The notes: generated by a model not told the origin, from the letters alone. 39,262 nt of DNA from Actinomycetota bacterium (GCA_013695385.1 JACDAN010000239.1:1-39262), one strand, 5' to 3'. Counted from the first letter of the stretch, positions 1 to 8,625 are shown. Numbers and translations: made by a program.

Positions 1-1383
1 GGCCTGAACCGCCTGGCCCCCCTCTTCCGGCTCGCCCTCGGCCTCGGTCTCGGGTTCGGGCTCGGGTTCGGGCTCGGCTCCGGCCACCGGGACGGCCTCC
101 TGGACGAGCTCCCCGCGAGCCTCGCGCGCGGCGAGCTCGATGTGGGCCGGGATGCCGCAGAAGCGCGTGCTGGGCAGCGCGGCGTTCGGGCAGCGCTTGC
201 CATTCGAAAGGATCGCGGCGCAGCGCCCGGAGAAGTCCTCACCGGCTTCCCCACCGGCAAAGGCGGCTTCGGCCTCCGACGCGGCGAACTCGGCTTCGGA
301 TTGGATGTCGACCTTCCACCCGGTGAGACGCGCGGCGAGGCGGGCGTTCAGGCCCTCCTTGCCGATCGCGAGTGCCAGCTGGTCCTCGGGGACGATGACC
401 GTGGCCTCCTTCGTGTCATCGTCGATGTAGACCTCGCGAACCCTGGCCGGCGAGAGTGCCTTCGCGAGGAAGCGGGCCGGCTCCGTGTTCCACGGGATGA
501 TGTCGATCTTCTCGCCGCGGAGCTCTGACACCACCATGCGGACGCGGGAGCCTCGAGGCCCGACGCAGGCGCCGACAGGATCGACTCCCTGGGCATGCGA
601 GACCACGGCGATCTTCGAGCGGTAGCCCGGCTCGCGTGCAACGCCGCGGATCTCGACGAGGCCGTCGGCGATCTCGGGCACCTCGAGCTCGAACAGCGTC
701 TTGATCAGCTCGGGGTCCCGGCGCGAAAGGATGACCTGAGGCCCCTTCGTTCCCGAGCGGACCTCGGTGATCACCGCCTTGATGCGACTTCCCTGCTCGT
801 AACGCTCCCCGTCGACCTGCTCCGAACGGGGAAGCAGCGCCTCGACCCGCCCGAGGTCGACCAGGATGTTGTTGCGGTCGCCCGCCTGTTGAACGATCCC
901 GGTCACGACCTCCGTGACGCGATCGACGTACTCCTCGTACATGATCAGGCGCTCGGCCTCGCGAATCCGCTGCTGGATCACCTGCTTTGCGGTCTGGGCC
1001 GCAATGCGGCCGAAGTTCTCCGGCGTGACGTCCTCGCGCTCGACCTCGTTCTCGGGCACCTGCTCCCAGTCGATCTCGAGGTCGTCGTCGGTGACGAGCG
1101 TGTGCTGCTTCTCTCCCGTCTCCTCCTCGATCTTCTCGAGGTCGTCGTAGGCCTTCTCACGCGCCTCCTCGAGAAGCCGCTCCTCGAGGTCCTTCGCGAT
1201 GTGAATCGCGAACACGCGGAAGTCGCCCTCGTCGTCGATCTCGACCGTGGCATGCCGGAACGAGCCCGGCGTTTTCTTGTAGGCGGCAAGCAGTCCGTCG
1301 CGGAGGGCGTCGACGAGGATCCCGCCCTCGAGATTCTTGTCGCGCTCCAGCTCCCGAACTGCCTCGACGATCTCGCGGCTCAT
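1..1383 (-). CDS. nusA: Transcription termination/antitermination factor NusA (3' end off the window)
   Basis: NusA binds RNA polymerase and nascent RNA and modulates pausing, termination and antitermination. Read on the minus strand from ATG at 1383, the frame stays open to base 1 (461 codons, no stop seen). The order is NusA N-terminal domain (from MSREIVEAVRELERDKN), an S1 domain with LVDLGRVEALLPRSEQ, KH1 with GVDPVGACVGPRGSRV, and KH2 with LAIGKEGLNARLAARLTGW near residue 340. After KH2 there is an unusual tail: C388, C398, C409 and H414, spaced like a small zinc-binding knuckle, then an acidic Pro-Glu repeat. The start directly abuts the rimP stop, the classical rimP-nusA arrangement. 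Identity is certain; the role of the Cys/His tail is unknown. Confidence 0.97.
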   Translation of the reverse strand, partial: MSREIVEAVRELERDKNLEGGILVDALRDGLLAAYKKTPGSFRHATVEIDDEGDFRVFAIHIAKDLEERLLEEAREKAYDDLEKIEEETGEKQHTLVTDDDLEIDWEQVPENEVEREDVTPENFGRIAAQTAKQVIQQRIREAERLIMYEEYVDRVTEVVTGIVQQAGDRNNILVDLGRVEALLPRSEQVDGERYEQGSRIKAVITEVRSGTKGPQVILSRRDPELIKTLFELEVPEIADGLVEIRGVAREPGYRSKIAVVSHAQGVDPVGACVGPRGSRVRMVVSELRGEKIDIIPWNTEPARFLAKALSPARVREVYIDDDTKEATVIVPEDQLALAIGKEGLNARLAARLTGWKVDIQSEAEFAASEAEAAFAGGEAGEDFSGRCAAILSNGKRCPNAALPSTRFCGIPAHIELAAREARGELVQEAVPVAGAEPEPEPEPETEAEGEPEEGGQAVQA

Positions 1384-1827
1384 CTACACCCTCTCCTCGG
1401 TCAGGTTTCCCCGGACGATGGCGTCGTACGGGATCTCGAACTCGTCTCCGTCCGTGGACACGCGGATTGCGGCCGGGTCAGCGGCGACGATCTCTCCCTT
1501 GAACCTCTTGCGGCCGGCGATGTCGATGGCCGTCCGCACCGAGACACGCCGGCCGACGGCACGCTCGAAATGCGCCGGGGTGCGAACAGGGCGCTCGATT
1601 CCCGGGGACGAGACCTCGATCGCGTACTCACGAAGGTAGTCGCGGAGCACGTCGGTCACCCGCTCGCAGAGCGCGTGGTCGACTCCCTGCGGGTGGTCGA
1701 TGAAGACGGTGAAGCGCTCCGGTCCGGAGAGCTCGAGCGCCAGCACCTCGACACCCGGAATCGCGCCTTCGACCTTGGCGCCGATCTCCCGGAAGAGCGT
1801 CTTCTCCTTCGTATGGATGTTGGTCAT
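1384..1827 (-). CDS. rimP: Ribosome maturation factor RimP
   Basis: RimP assists assembly of the 30S subunit in the cytoplasm. The 147-residue product has the two-domain RimP layout: an N-terminal alpha/beta domain with VEVLALELSG and VFIDHPQGVDHALCERV, the conserved EVSSPGIERPV segment around residues 71-81, and an SH3-like C-terminal domain with RKRFKGEIV and IPYDAIVRGNL. Its length is usual for the family. The ATG start lies 93 bases downstream of the dtd stop, and that gap contains a strong hairpin, so this may be the first gene of a rimP-nusA transcription unit or a readthrough target. The TAG stop is immediately followed by the nusA ATG with no spacer, which implies translational coupling. 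Confidence 0.95.
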   Translation of the reverse strand: MTNIHTKEKTLFREIGAKVEGAIPGVEVLALELSGPERFTVFIDHPQGVDHALCERVTDVLRDYLREYAIEVSSPGIERPVRTPAHFERAVGRRVSVRTAIDIAGRKRFKGEIVAADPAAIRVSTDGDEFEIPYDAIVRGNLTEERV

Positions 1828-1843
1828 CTGGGCCCTCTCGCAA

Positions 1844-1868
1844 GAAATGGGCGCCTCGCGCCCATTTC
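1844..1868 (-). promoter_or_regulatory. Perfect 10-bp-arm hairpin between dtd and rimP
   Basis: The arms GAAATGGGCG (1844-1853) and CGCCCATTTC (1859-1868) are exact reverse complements separated by 5 bases. On the minus strand the hairpin lies 52 bases after the dtd stop and 17 bases before the rimP start. No U-run follows it, so it is not a textbook intrinsic terminator. It could be an attenuator or a processing site in the rimP-nusA leader. NusA is known to autoregulate through leader terminators in other bacteria; its use here is inference. Confidence 0.5.
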
Positions 1869-1920
1869 GTCCTGCAACTCGGAAATGTGGTGTTTCGAGG
1901 ATAGCAAGGGCCTTTCAGCA

Positions 1921-2358
1921 TCACGACTCGATCACGATCGTGACCGGGCCGTCGTTCACGAGCTCCACGGCCATCCGGGCACCGAAGCGGCCAGTCGCCA
2001 CCTCCACGCCGAGCTCGCGAAGGGCGGCGCAGAACGCCTCGTAGTGGCGCTCGGCCGGCTCGGGCTGCGCCGCCCCGGAGAAGCTCGGGCGGTTGCCCTT
2101 GGCCGTGTCTGCGATGAGCGTGAACTGGCTGACGACGAGGGCCTCGCCGCCGACGTCCAGAACCGAACGGTCGAAGCGGCCTTCGCCGTTCTCGAAGATC
2201 CGTAACCGGGCGACCCGGTCGGCGAGTCGCGCAGCATCCTCCACGGTGTCCTCCCGCGCCACGCCGAGCAGGACGCACAGGCCAGGCCCGACCTCCCCGA
2301 CCGTCTCGTCGCCAACCGCCACCCGGGCCGACACAACCCGTTGCACGAGGGCTTTCAC
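1921..2358 (-). CDS. dtd: D-aminoacyl-tRNA deacylase
   Basis: Dtd hydrolyses D-amino acids (and glycine) mischarged onto tRNA, a cytoplasmic proofreading enzyme. The GTG start at 2358 gives 145 residues, the normal family length, beginning VKALVQRVVSARV. The two catalytic signatures are present: SQFTL near residue 80 and NDGPVT close to the C-terminus. The longer open frame upstream has no Dtd similarity. The gene starts 13 bases after the TPR gene stop, so the two are probably cotranscribed; 93 bases with a hairpin then separate it from rimP. The product ends VTIVIES. Confidence 0.95.
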   Translation of the reverse strand: MKALVQRVVSARVAVGDETVGEVGPGLCVLLGVAREDTVEDAARLADRVARLRIFENGEGRFDRSVLDVGGEALVVSQFTLIADTAKGNRPSFSGAAQPEPAERHYEAFCAALRELGVEVATGRFGARMAVELVNDGPVTIVIES

Positions 2359-2371
2359 CGTAGTGGGGGGT

Positions 2372-2722
2372 CTAGCCGAGCTCCCGGATCCGGGCGGAGT
2401 ACTGCTCGCTGTCCGGGTTGAGCGAGCTCGCAAGCTTGTAGTGGCCGTTCGCCTCGGCCGCCCTGCCGAGCTTCTCGAGGCAGCGCCCGAGCGCGTAATG
2501 CGCGTAATCGTCGGCCGGAGAGAGCTCCAGGAGCGCCCGAAACTCCGATTCGGCCTCCTCCCAACGCCTGATCCGAAAGTACGCGATGCCCAGTGCCTCG
2601 CGGATCGAGGCCTTGTCGGGCTCTCGGCGCTTCGCCTTCTCGAGGGCCACCGTGGCCTGGGCCGCAAGGCCCTTCCGGAGGTGCGCTCGCCCTTGCTGGA
2701 AGAGGTCGTAGGTGTCACTCAT
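2372..2722 (-). CDS. Small tetratricopeptide-repeat protein
   Basis: The 116-residue protein is almost entirely TPR helices, for example LGIAYFRIRRWEEAESEFRA and HYALGRCLEKLGRAAEANGH, i.e. about three 34-residue units. TPR units make protein-protein contacts; no catalytic residues or signal peptide are seen. I place the start at the ATG at 2722 (MSDTYDLFQQGRAHL) because GGAG sits 7-8 bases upstream; a TTG five codons earlier is also possible. It follows the transglutaminase gene by 41 bases and precedes dtd by 13 bases. The partner is unknown. Confidence 0.85.
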   Translation of the reverse strand: MSDTYDLFQQGRAHLRKGLAAQATVALEKAKRREPDKASIREALGIAYFRIRRWEEAESEFRALLELSPADDYAHYALGRCLEKLGRAAEANGHYKLASSLNPDSEQYSARIRELG

Positions 2723-2763
2723 GGCGCTCCGGCTCAAGGTAGCCGACGCCGCCGGGCGAGTTC

Positions 2764-5040
2764 TCAGCCGAGGCCGTACGAGCGGAGCGAGACGAGCCCG
2801 CGGAGCCGGTCCCTCGCACGCAGCCGCTTACGAACGGCGCGGAGCACGCGGCGGAGCTCACGATGTGCGTCTCTGGCGGCCGCATCGGCCTCGGACGCCG
2901 GGCCGAAGCGGGCGGCTCCCAGCGCGCCGGCCAACGCGTCACCGTCGACCCGGAGCCGATCCCTGAGGCGTCTGCTCAGATCGCTCGGGGTCGCGCTCGC
3001 AGGCAGGGCGACTCCCTGGTCGGCGAGATACTCCGTGAGCTCGGATCGAACGGCCGAGGCGACCTGGCGCGGGTCCTGCGTGACATAACGGGCACGCCGA
3101 CGACCTGTCTTCGCGAGCCAGAGGAGTGAGAGCAGACCGAGGACGATCAGCAACAGCGCCCCGAGGATCGGGAGCCCTCCTCGCCCGTTCTCGGACGATC
3201 CATCTCCCCCGCCTCCGGCGACTGCCCCGCCCGGACCCCGTTCGGCGCCGCGGGGCCGGTCGTCGGGCGACCCGGTACCGAGCCTCGAGCGCAGCACATC
3301 GAGGCCGAGGGCGGCCGCCGCAGCCCCGGCGAATGCCGCAGTAGCACCGCTCGCGTCGAAGAAGAGCGAGGAGGCGGTGTACGACCCCCGCAGCCGTCCC
3401 CGGCCGGGCGTTGGGTCGAACGGCAGCCAGCCATAGCCCTCGAACCACACCTCGACCCATGTGTGGGCGTCGGTGTCCGCGACCGTCCACTCACCCGTGG
3501 TCTCGTCGAACCGCCCGGTCGTGAAGCCGGCGGCGACCCGCGCGGGGATCCCGAGATAGCGGAGCATCAGCGCCATCGAGCCGGCGAACTGCTGGCAGTA
3601 GCCGCGTCTGTGGCCCGTTACGAAAGCGACGAGCGGCGGCGCCGCAGCCCGGACGGGCGGGTGCTCGTCGTACCGGAAGTCACCGCCGGTGCGGAACCAC
3701 GCCTCGAGCGCCACAGCCGCGGCGTAGGGATTTCGAGGACTCCCGACGACTCTTCGCGCCTGGCGGTACAGGGGCTCGTACGCGGCGAGATCGGGATTCT
3801 CGGCGAAGAGCTGTTCAACGAGGCCCTCGCGGGCTGTCGCCCCGAAAGGCGGAGCGTCGACGAAGCGCTCGACGCTGAGGAACGGGCTGGACTGGACGAG
3901 CTCGTCGGGGTAGGTCGGCTGCGAGCGGGCAAGCTGCGAGGGAGTCGGCTGGGCGGCAAAGCTCCAGACCGAGTACTTTTGCCCGCGCTCGAGCCGGCCG
4001 ACGTATGCGATGCCTGACCCGTAGGCGCCGGCGAAGCCTCGCTGAAACGCTACCGGCACGCTCGCCCCGACGAGATGCGTGTCCTGGAGTGCCTCCACGG
4101 TGACGTCCTGCCGCAGCCAGTTCCGAGGCTCGAACCCACGCCTAGGCACCAGCGGATCTCCGTCGAGGATGTCGCGGTCGCCGTCGGCGAGCGTCTCGAT
4201 CGCGCCTGAATCCTCCAGCCACAGGTCGTCCACGAAGACGTCGAGCGTGGTCGCCCGCCAGTACGGCGAGCGGCGCGGCGCCTTGATCTTCAGCACCGTC
4301 GTCGGCGTCTTCGGGAAGTCGATCCCGTCGTAGTCCGAGTTCCAGACGTACTGGACGCTGACGGGTTTCGCATCGCGCGTGTACGGCTCCCACTGCTCCC
4401 AGGCGAGAAACCCTCCCTTGGCGACCGAAGGCGAGCCGACGGCGACGAGCGCGGCGAGGAGGACGCATCCGCCGACGACGGCGGCCTGACCTCCGGCCCG
4501 GCGTGCCCCCGGGCGGAGTGCAGCAAGCAGGAGCAAGGCGGTGGCGAGCATGAGCGCGCCGCGCGTCGTCGTCGCCGCCTCCGGTACGAGCGTCACGGGC
4601 CAGGCGGCTCCCGCGAAGGTGGCGGCGGCGGCGAGGATCGGCCGCCGGGCTGCGACGGCGAGCGACGCGAGCACCGTGAACGCGAAGACCGCAAGGACGA
4701 GGACGCCGTGCATCCGCTGCCGCTCGGGCTCGAAGGGGAGGGAGACCTCGTAGTAGTCGACGACCCCGTTCCCGAACCGCGACAGCGCAGGCCCGAAAAA
4801 GTCGGCGCCGTGGAACGGCCGGGCGTCGAGCAGCGAAAGGTCGAAGGCCATCGCGGTGACGACGAGGAGCGCGGCAATGCCAGAGAGCCAGCGGAGGCGC
4901 CCACCGGGAACGAGTGCGACGGCGATCGCCAGAGCAGCCGCGAGGAGAAGCTCGCCCCCCGCGGGCTGCGCCTCGAGCGTGCGCCACCCGTTTGCGATCA
5001 GGGCGGCCGGAAGGAGTGCCAGGAGGGCGGTCTTACGCAT
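2764..5040 (-). CDS. Membrane transglutaminase-like protein (TgpA type)
   Basis: The 758-residue polytopic membrane protein starts at ATG 5040 (MRKTALLALLPAALIA) with several N-terminal hydrophobic helices in the first 220 residues. An extracytoplasmic region follows, then a transglutaminase-core domain with the papain-like triad C482 (GYCQQFAGSMALML), H526 (DTDAHTWVEVWF) and D542 (FDPTPG). A C-terminal transmembrane segment (LGALLLIVLGLLSLLWL region) and a basic cytoplasmic tail with a DUF4129-like helical part close the protein. It overlaps the DUF58 stop by 8 bases. MoxR-DUF58-transglutaminase is a widespread gene trio whose substrate is unsettled. It could act as protease or cross-linker on the outer face of the membrane (inference). 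Confidence 0.9.
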   Translation of the reverse strand: MRKTALLALLPAALIANGWRTLEAQPAGGELLLAAALAIAVALVPGGRLRWLSGIAALLVVTAMAFDLSLLDARPFHGADFFGPALSRFGNGVVDYYEVSLPFEPERQRMHGVLVLAVFAFTVLASLAVAARRPILAAAATFAGAAWPVTLVPEAATTTRGALMLATALLLLAALRPGARRAGGQAAVVGGCVLLAALVAVGSPSVAKGGFLAWEQWEPYTRDAKPVSVQYVWNSDYDGIDFPKTPTTVLKIKAPRRSPYWRATTLDVFVDDLWLEDSGAIETLADGDRDILDGDPLVPRRGFEPRNWLRQDVTVEALQDTHLVGASVPVAFQRGFAGAYGSGIAYVGRLERGQKYSVWSFAAQPTPSQLARSQPTYPDELVQSSPFLSVERFVDAPPFGATAREGLVEQLFAENPDLAAYEPLYRQARRVVGSPRNPYAAAVALEAWFRTGGDFRYDEHPPVRAAAPPLVAFVTGHRRGYCQQFAGSMALMLRYLGIPARVAAGFTTGRFDETTGEWTVADTDAHTWVEVWFEGYGWLPFDPTPGRGRLRGSYTASSLFFDASGATAAFAGAAAAALGLDVLRSRLGTGSPDDRPRGAERGPGGAVAGGGGDGSSENGRGGLPILGALLLIVLGLLSLLWLAKTGRRRARYVTQDPRQVASAVRSELTEYLADQGVALPASATPSDLSRRLRDRLRVDGDALAGALGAARFGPASEADAAARDAHRELRRVLRAVRKRLRARDRLRGLVSLRSYGLG

Positions 5041-6250
5041 GGGCGACGTCCGTTCTTCCGGCTCCGAGGGCCGAGAGCAGATCAGTGCGCCGACGCAACA
5101 CGGCGACCGGGATTCCCAGCCCCTGCAGCCGCAGGACTGCTCCTTCGGCTCGGACCGCGGGACGCACGCCCGCGAAGCTCGATGCATCGACGAGCACGAC
5201 GGAAACGTGCTGCCGAGCAGCCGACCGGTCGATGAGCGTCTCGACGAGGCTGGGCCGGAGCGCCGCGGTGACCACGACGAGGTCGCGCGCATGCGCGGGG
5301 CCGCCGGCCTCGTGGTCGAGAACCGCCTCCACGGCCCGCACGCCCGTCTGCTCGGCCGCGGCCAGGGTCTCGAGCGCCCTCGGCCAGTCGCGCTCGTAGG
5401 ACCGAACGGAGAGCGTTTCCGGCTGCCGTCCGCTCGTCACGACCAGTTGCGCCGTTCGGCCTCGTCTGGCGTGCGCCCACAGGACGGATCCGGCCGCGCG
5501 CACCTGGGCATCGAAGCTCGAGTCCGGCGGGTCCCCCGTGCCGAAGCCCGCCTGTGCGTCGAGGACGACGGAGACCTCGTCCCGCGGTGAATCCTCGAGC
5601 TCCTTGACCATCAGCTGGCTCCGGCGGGCGGTCGTCGGCCAGTGCACCCGGCGTAGCGACTCGCCACTCTGGTACTCGCGCACGCTGTGCAGCTCGTAGC
5701 CGGCGGAGCGCCGAAGCAGCATTCGCCCCGCACCCTGGGAGCGCAGGCCCCGCTCGGAAAAGAGCGCGTTGATCCGGGCGAGGCGCGGGTACACGAGCAG
5801 CGCGCCGCTCGCCTCGAGGAATTGCTCGCGCCGGGCGAGGCCGAAGGGATCCTCGACGACTACGCGCGCTCCGGTCAGGCGATACCGGCCGCGGGGGACA
5901 CGTAGGAGACGGTCGACGGCCCGAAGGCGGCGCCCCTCGCGAGCCACGAGGAGCTCGCGGTCGCCGAGCGGGCCTGCCGGATCGTGGAGCACGGCCGTTG
6001 CCGGCAGGACTCCGCCGTCCGCTTCGAGCTCGACGCGGATGACGATGTCGTCACCCTCGGTCGGCTGCTCGCGGTCGACGCGCCGGTGAAGCTGGAGAGG
6101 CCGGGCGAGCATGTTCGTCCAGATCAGTGCCGCCCCGACGGCCAGCGAAAGGCCGACTGCCGGCGCGTACAGCGCCTGCGCCCCGAAGGCCCACGCGGCG
6201 AGGTACGTGCCGGCGCCCAGCAGGAGGGTCAGGCGGCCTCGGCTGGTCAC
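5033..6250 (-). CDS. DUF58 (vWA-like) membrane-anchored protein
   Basis: The 405-residue protein from GTG 6250 has two N-terminal hydrophobic segments (LTLLLGAGTYLAAWAFGA and LYAPAVGLSLAVGAALIW), a beta-rich domain, and the DUF58 signature SVREYQSGESLRRVHW around residue 190, followed by a von-Willebrand-A-like fold with VSVVLDAQAG. DUF58 proteins regularly accompany MoxR ATPases and are thought to be their substrates or adaptors. It lies 7 bases after the moxR stop and its end overlaps the transglutaminase start. No enzymatic residues are recognised; the molecular role is inferred from context. Confidence 0.9.
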   Translation of the reverse strand: MTSRGRLTLLLGAGTYLAAWAFGAQALYAPAVGLSLAVGAALIWTNMLARPLQLHRRVDREQPTEGDDIVIRVELEADGGVLPATAVLHDPAGPLGDRELLVAREGRRLRAVDRLLRVPRGRYRLTGARVVVEDPFGLARREQFLEASGALLVYPRLARINALFSERGLRSQGAGRMLLRRSAGYELHSVREYQSGESLRRVHWPTTARRSQLMVKELEDSPRDEVSVVLDAQAGFGTGDPPDSSFDAQVRAAGSVLWAHARRGRTAQLVVTSGRQPETLSVRSYERDWPRALETLAAAEQTGVRAVEAVLDHEAGGPAHARDLVVVTAALRPSLVETLIDRSAARQHVSVVLVDASSFAGVRPAVRAEGAVLRLQGLGIPVAVLRRRTDLLSALGAGRTDVAHA

Positions 6251-6257
6251 GCGCCCG

Positions 6258-7229
6258 CTAGAGGGGAACCGGGGTGCGCTCGACGGCGTCCGCGATCAGC
6301 TCGGCGGCCCCTAGACCCCCCGCTCGCGCCTCCGGGCCTAGGATCAGCCTGTGGGCGAGGACGGGCTCCGCGACCGCCTTGACGTCGTCCGGGAGGACGT
6401 ACTCGCGGCCTTCGGCCAGCGCTCGCGCCTTGGCCACCCGCAGGAGGGCGATTCCCGCTCGAGGGCTCGCACCGAGATAGAGGCGCTCGTCGGCGCGTGT
6501 GTGCCGCAGGAGCGCGACGACGTAGCGGTTGACGCTCTCCTCGACGAAGACGCGCTTGGCGTCCTCCACCGCCTCGATGATGTCCGTGGCGCTCGAGACA
6601 GCCTCGAGCGTGTCGAGCGGCGGCGCGCTGGTCTGCTCGCTCAGCATCTTCGCCTCCTCGGCGAGCGGTGGATAGCCGATCGAGAGGCGCATCGTGAAGC
6701 GGTCGAGCTGCGCCTCGGGCAGCGGATAGGTGCCTTCGTACTCGATGGGGTTCTGCGTCGCCAGCACCATGAACGGACGCTCGAGCGGGTAGCTGAACCC
6801 GTCCACCGTCACCTGGTTCTCCTGCATGCACTCGAGGAGCGACGCCTGCGTCTTCGGAGAGGCACGGTTGATCTCGTCGACGAGGAGCAGATTCGCGAAG
6901 ACCGGCCCCGGGCGGAACTCGAATTCGTTCGTCCGCTGATCGAAGACATTGACGCCGGTGACGTCCGACGGGAGCAGGTCGGGCGTGAACTGGATCCGCG
7001 AGAAGGAACAGTCGAGGGAGCGGGCGAGCGCCTTGGCAAGCATCGTCTTCCCGACTCCCGGGAAGTCCTCGATGATCAGGTGGCCCTCGCTGATCAGGCA
7101 GAGGACGGCGAGGCGGAGTGTCTCCGCGGGGGCGTGGATTACCTGCCCGATGTTCTCGGTGACCCTGTCGAGGGCGCCGCCCGTGGTCGCGACCGACGCC
7201 GGTTGCTCAGCCGGACGCTCTGCCACCAT
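6258..7229 (-). CDS. MoxR-family AAA+ ATPase
   Basis: The 323-residue AAA+ protein carries Walker A (EDFPGVGKTMLAKALA, about residues 54-69), Walker B (LLLVDEINRASPKTQ), a sensor region (VLATQNPIEYEGTYPLPEAQ) and a C-terminal lid with YLGASPRAGIALLR. MoxR ATPases act as chaperones, often maturing vWA-domain partners such as the DUF58 protein encoded next. The ATG at 7229 lies inside the 3' end of coaBC (23-base overlap), so translation is probably coupled. Family assignment is secure, the target protein is not. Confidence 0.94.
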   Translation of the reverse strand: MVAERPAEQPASVATTGGALDRVTENIGQVIHAPAETLRLAVLCLISEGHLIIEDFPGVGKTMLAKALARSLDCSFSRIQFTPDLLPSDVTGVNVFDQRTNEFEFRPGPVFANLLLVDEINRASPKTQASLLECMQENQVTVDGFSYPLERPFMVLATQNPIEYEGTYPLPEAQLDRFTMRLSIGYPPLAEEAKMLSEQTSAPPLDTLEAVSSATDIIEAVEDAKRVFVEESVNRYVVALLRHTRADERLYLGASPRAGIALLRVAKARALAEGREYVLPDDVKAVAEPVLAHRLILGPEARAGGLGAAELIADAVERTPVPL

Positions 7230-8385
7230 CGGTCTCCATCAGCCGCTCCACCTCGTCGAAGATCTCGGCTGCGATGCGTGCCTTCGGCGCCTTCTCCACC
7301 TTTCGCTCCCCCGCCTCGGAGATCAGGACGACCTCGTTGTCCGGCGATTCGAACCCGATGTCCTTCCGGGCCACATCGTTGTAGACGACGAGGTCGGCAT
7401 TCTTGCCGGTCCGCTTCGTCCTGGCGCGAGCGAGCCCGTCCTCGCCCGTCTCGGCCGCAAAGCCGACGAGGATGCGGCCGTTGGCCGACTGCCTGCCGAG
7501 GGCGCTCAGCACGTCGTCGTTCGGCTGCAGGTCGATGCGCCAGACCTCGCCGTCCTTCGGGCGCTTGTCCCCACGCGGCTCGCTCGGCCGATAGTCCCCG
7601 ACCGCGGCCGCCATCACGACGACGTCGGCGTCGCCGAGCGCCAGCGTCTCGCGCCGCAGGTCGGCGGCGGTTGATGCGTGGACGACGGGGACCCCACCGG
7701 GGGGCGCGACCGCGAGGTTCGAACCGATCAGCGTCACCTCCGCACCCCTGCGCCGGGCTTCTTCGGCGAGAGCGACGCCCATGCGGCCGGACGAGCGGTT
7801 TCCGACGAAACGAACCGCATCGATCGGCTCCCGGGTAGCACCGGCGGTGACAACGACCCTTCGGCCTTGTAACAGACTGTTACTTGGCCCGAGAAGGGCT
7901 TGGCATCGTGCGAAGATCTCTTCGGGCTCGGCCATTCGGCCCAGGCCCTGTCCGCCTTCGGCCAGGTCCCCCTCCGAGGGGCCTACGACCTTCACCCCGC
8001 GCGCAACGATCAACTCGAGGTTGGCCTGCGTGGCCGGATGGCGCCACATACGCGTGTTCGTGGCCGGCGCGACGAGGAGAGGGCCGTCGTGCGCCAGAGC
8101 CGCCTCGGTGACGAGGTTGTCTGCGAGACCGTGAGCGAGCTTCGCAAGCGTGTTCGCCGTGAGCGGTGAGATCACATAGAGATCGACCCGTTCCAGGTGG
8201 GGGTAGAGCGAAGTCTCCGGGTTCCTGCGTGCCAGTGCGTTGAACGTCTCGGCGCGAACGAACCGCTCCGCACCGGGCGTGACGAGGGGGATCACCTCGT
8301 GGCCGGCGCGAACAAGCAGCCGTACGAGCTCGCACGCCTTGTAGGCGGCGATCCCCCCGGTGACCCCGACGAGAACCCGCGCCAC
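7207..8385 (-). CDS. coaBC: Bifunctional phosphopantothenoylcysteine decarboxylase / phosphopantothenate-cysteine ligase
   Basis: CoaBC makes 4'-phosphopantetheine for coenzyme A in two steps. The N-terminal flavin-dependent CoaC half (about residues 1-175) has VGVTGGIAAYKACELVR, the His-containing PHLERVDL and SPLTANTLAKLAHG. The C-terminal CoaB half has VTAGATREPIDAVRFVGNRS, AAAVGDYRP and the Lys-rich GKNADLVVYND. Length (392) is normal. Two local differences: the usual PAMN motif is ATNTRMW, and the substrate-flap stretch, ACG in the E. coli enzyme, reads AEGGQGLGRM, so the Cys implicated in reducing the intermediate is absent. The gene follows rpoZ by 9 bases, a conserved actinobacterial order. 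Confidence 0.96.
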   Translation of the reverse strand: MARVLVGVTGGIAAYKACELVRLLVRAGHEVIPLVTPGAERFVRAETFNALARRNPETSLYPHLERVDLYVISPLTANTLAKLAHGLADNLVTEAALAHDGPLLVAPATNTRMWRHPATQANLELIVARGVKVVGPSEGDLAEGGQGLGRMAEPEEIFARCQALLGPSNSLLQGRRVVVTAGATREPIDAVRFVGNRSSGRMGVALAEEARRRGAEVTLIGSNLAVAPPGGVPVVHASTAADLRRETLALGDADVVVMAAAVGDYRPSEPRGDKRPKDGEVWRIDLQPNDDVLSALGRQSANGRILVGFAAETGEDGLARARTKRTGKNADLVVYNDVARKDIGFESPDNEVVLISEAGERKVEKAPKARIAAEIFDEVERLMETDGGRASG

Positions 8386-8394
8386 GGGCGTTAC

Positions 8395-8625
8395 CTACCG
8401 CTTGTACTCGTGCTTGATCTTGCCCTCGGCGACTTCTTCGAGAGCGATCGTCAGGTAGTTCTTCGAGCGGGATTCGACGAGCGGCGGCGGAAAGTCCTCG
8501 AAGGTGCCCTCACCGAGCTGGTGGTGGTAGTTGTTGATCTGCCGCGCACGCTTGGCGGCGACGATCACGAGGCCATAGCGATCGGGCACGCTGGCCAGCA
8601 ACTTGTCGATTCGAGGATGGATCAC
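8395..8625 (-). CDS. rpoZ: RNA polymerase omega subunit
   Basis: Omega stabilises the beta' subunit during RNA polymerase assembly. The 76-residue product starts at GTG 8625, whose GTGA overlaps the gmk stop. The family signature is clear: PRIDKLLASVPDRYGLVIVA followed by AKRARQINNYHH, and near the end a segment KNYLTIALEEVAEGKIKHEY. A longer open frame reaches upstream but is gmk antiphase sequence. The gmk-rpoZ-coaBC order is standard in actinobacteria and supports the call. Confidence 0.93.
   Translation of the reverse strand: MIHPRIDKLLASVPDRYGLVIVAAKRARQINNYHHQLGEGTFEDFPPPLVESRSKNYLTIALEEVAEGKIKHEYKR

Noticed and set aside
45-85. Tandem GGGTTC/GGGCTC repeat that could look like a regulatory repeat
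   Set aside because: It encodes the in-frame Pro-Glu repeat of the NusA tail and has no spacer structure.
595-2205. Long plus-strand open frame of 536 codons
   Set aside because: It is antisense to nusA, rimP and dtd; the translation is Leu/Asp/Arg-rich mirror sequence typical of GC-rich antisense frames.
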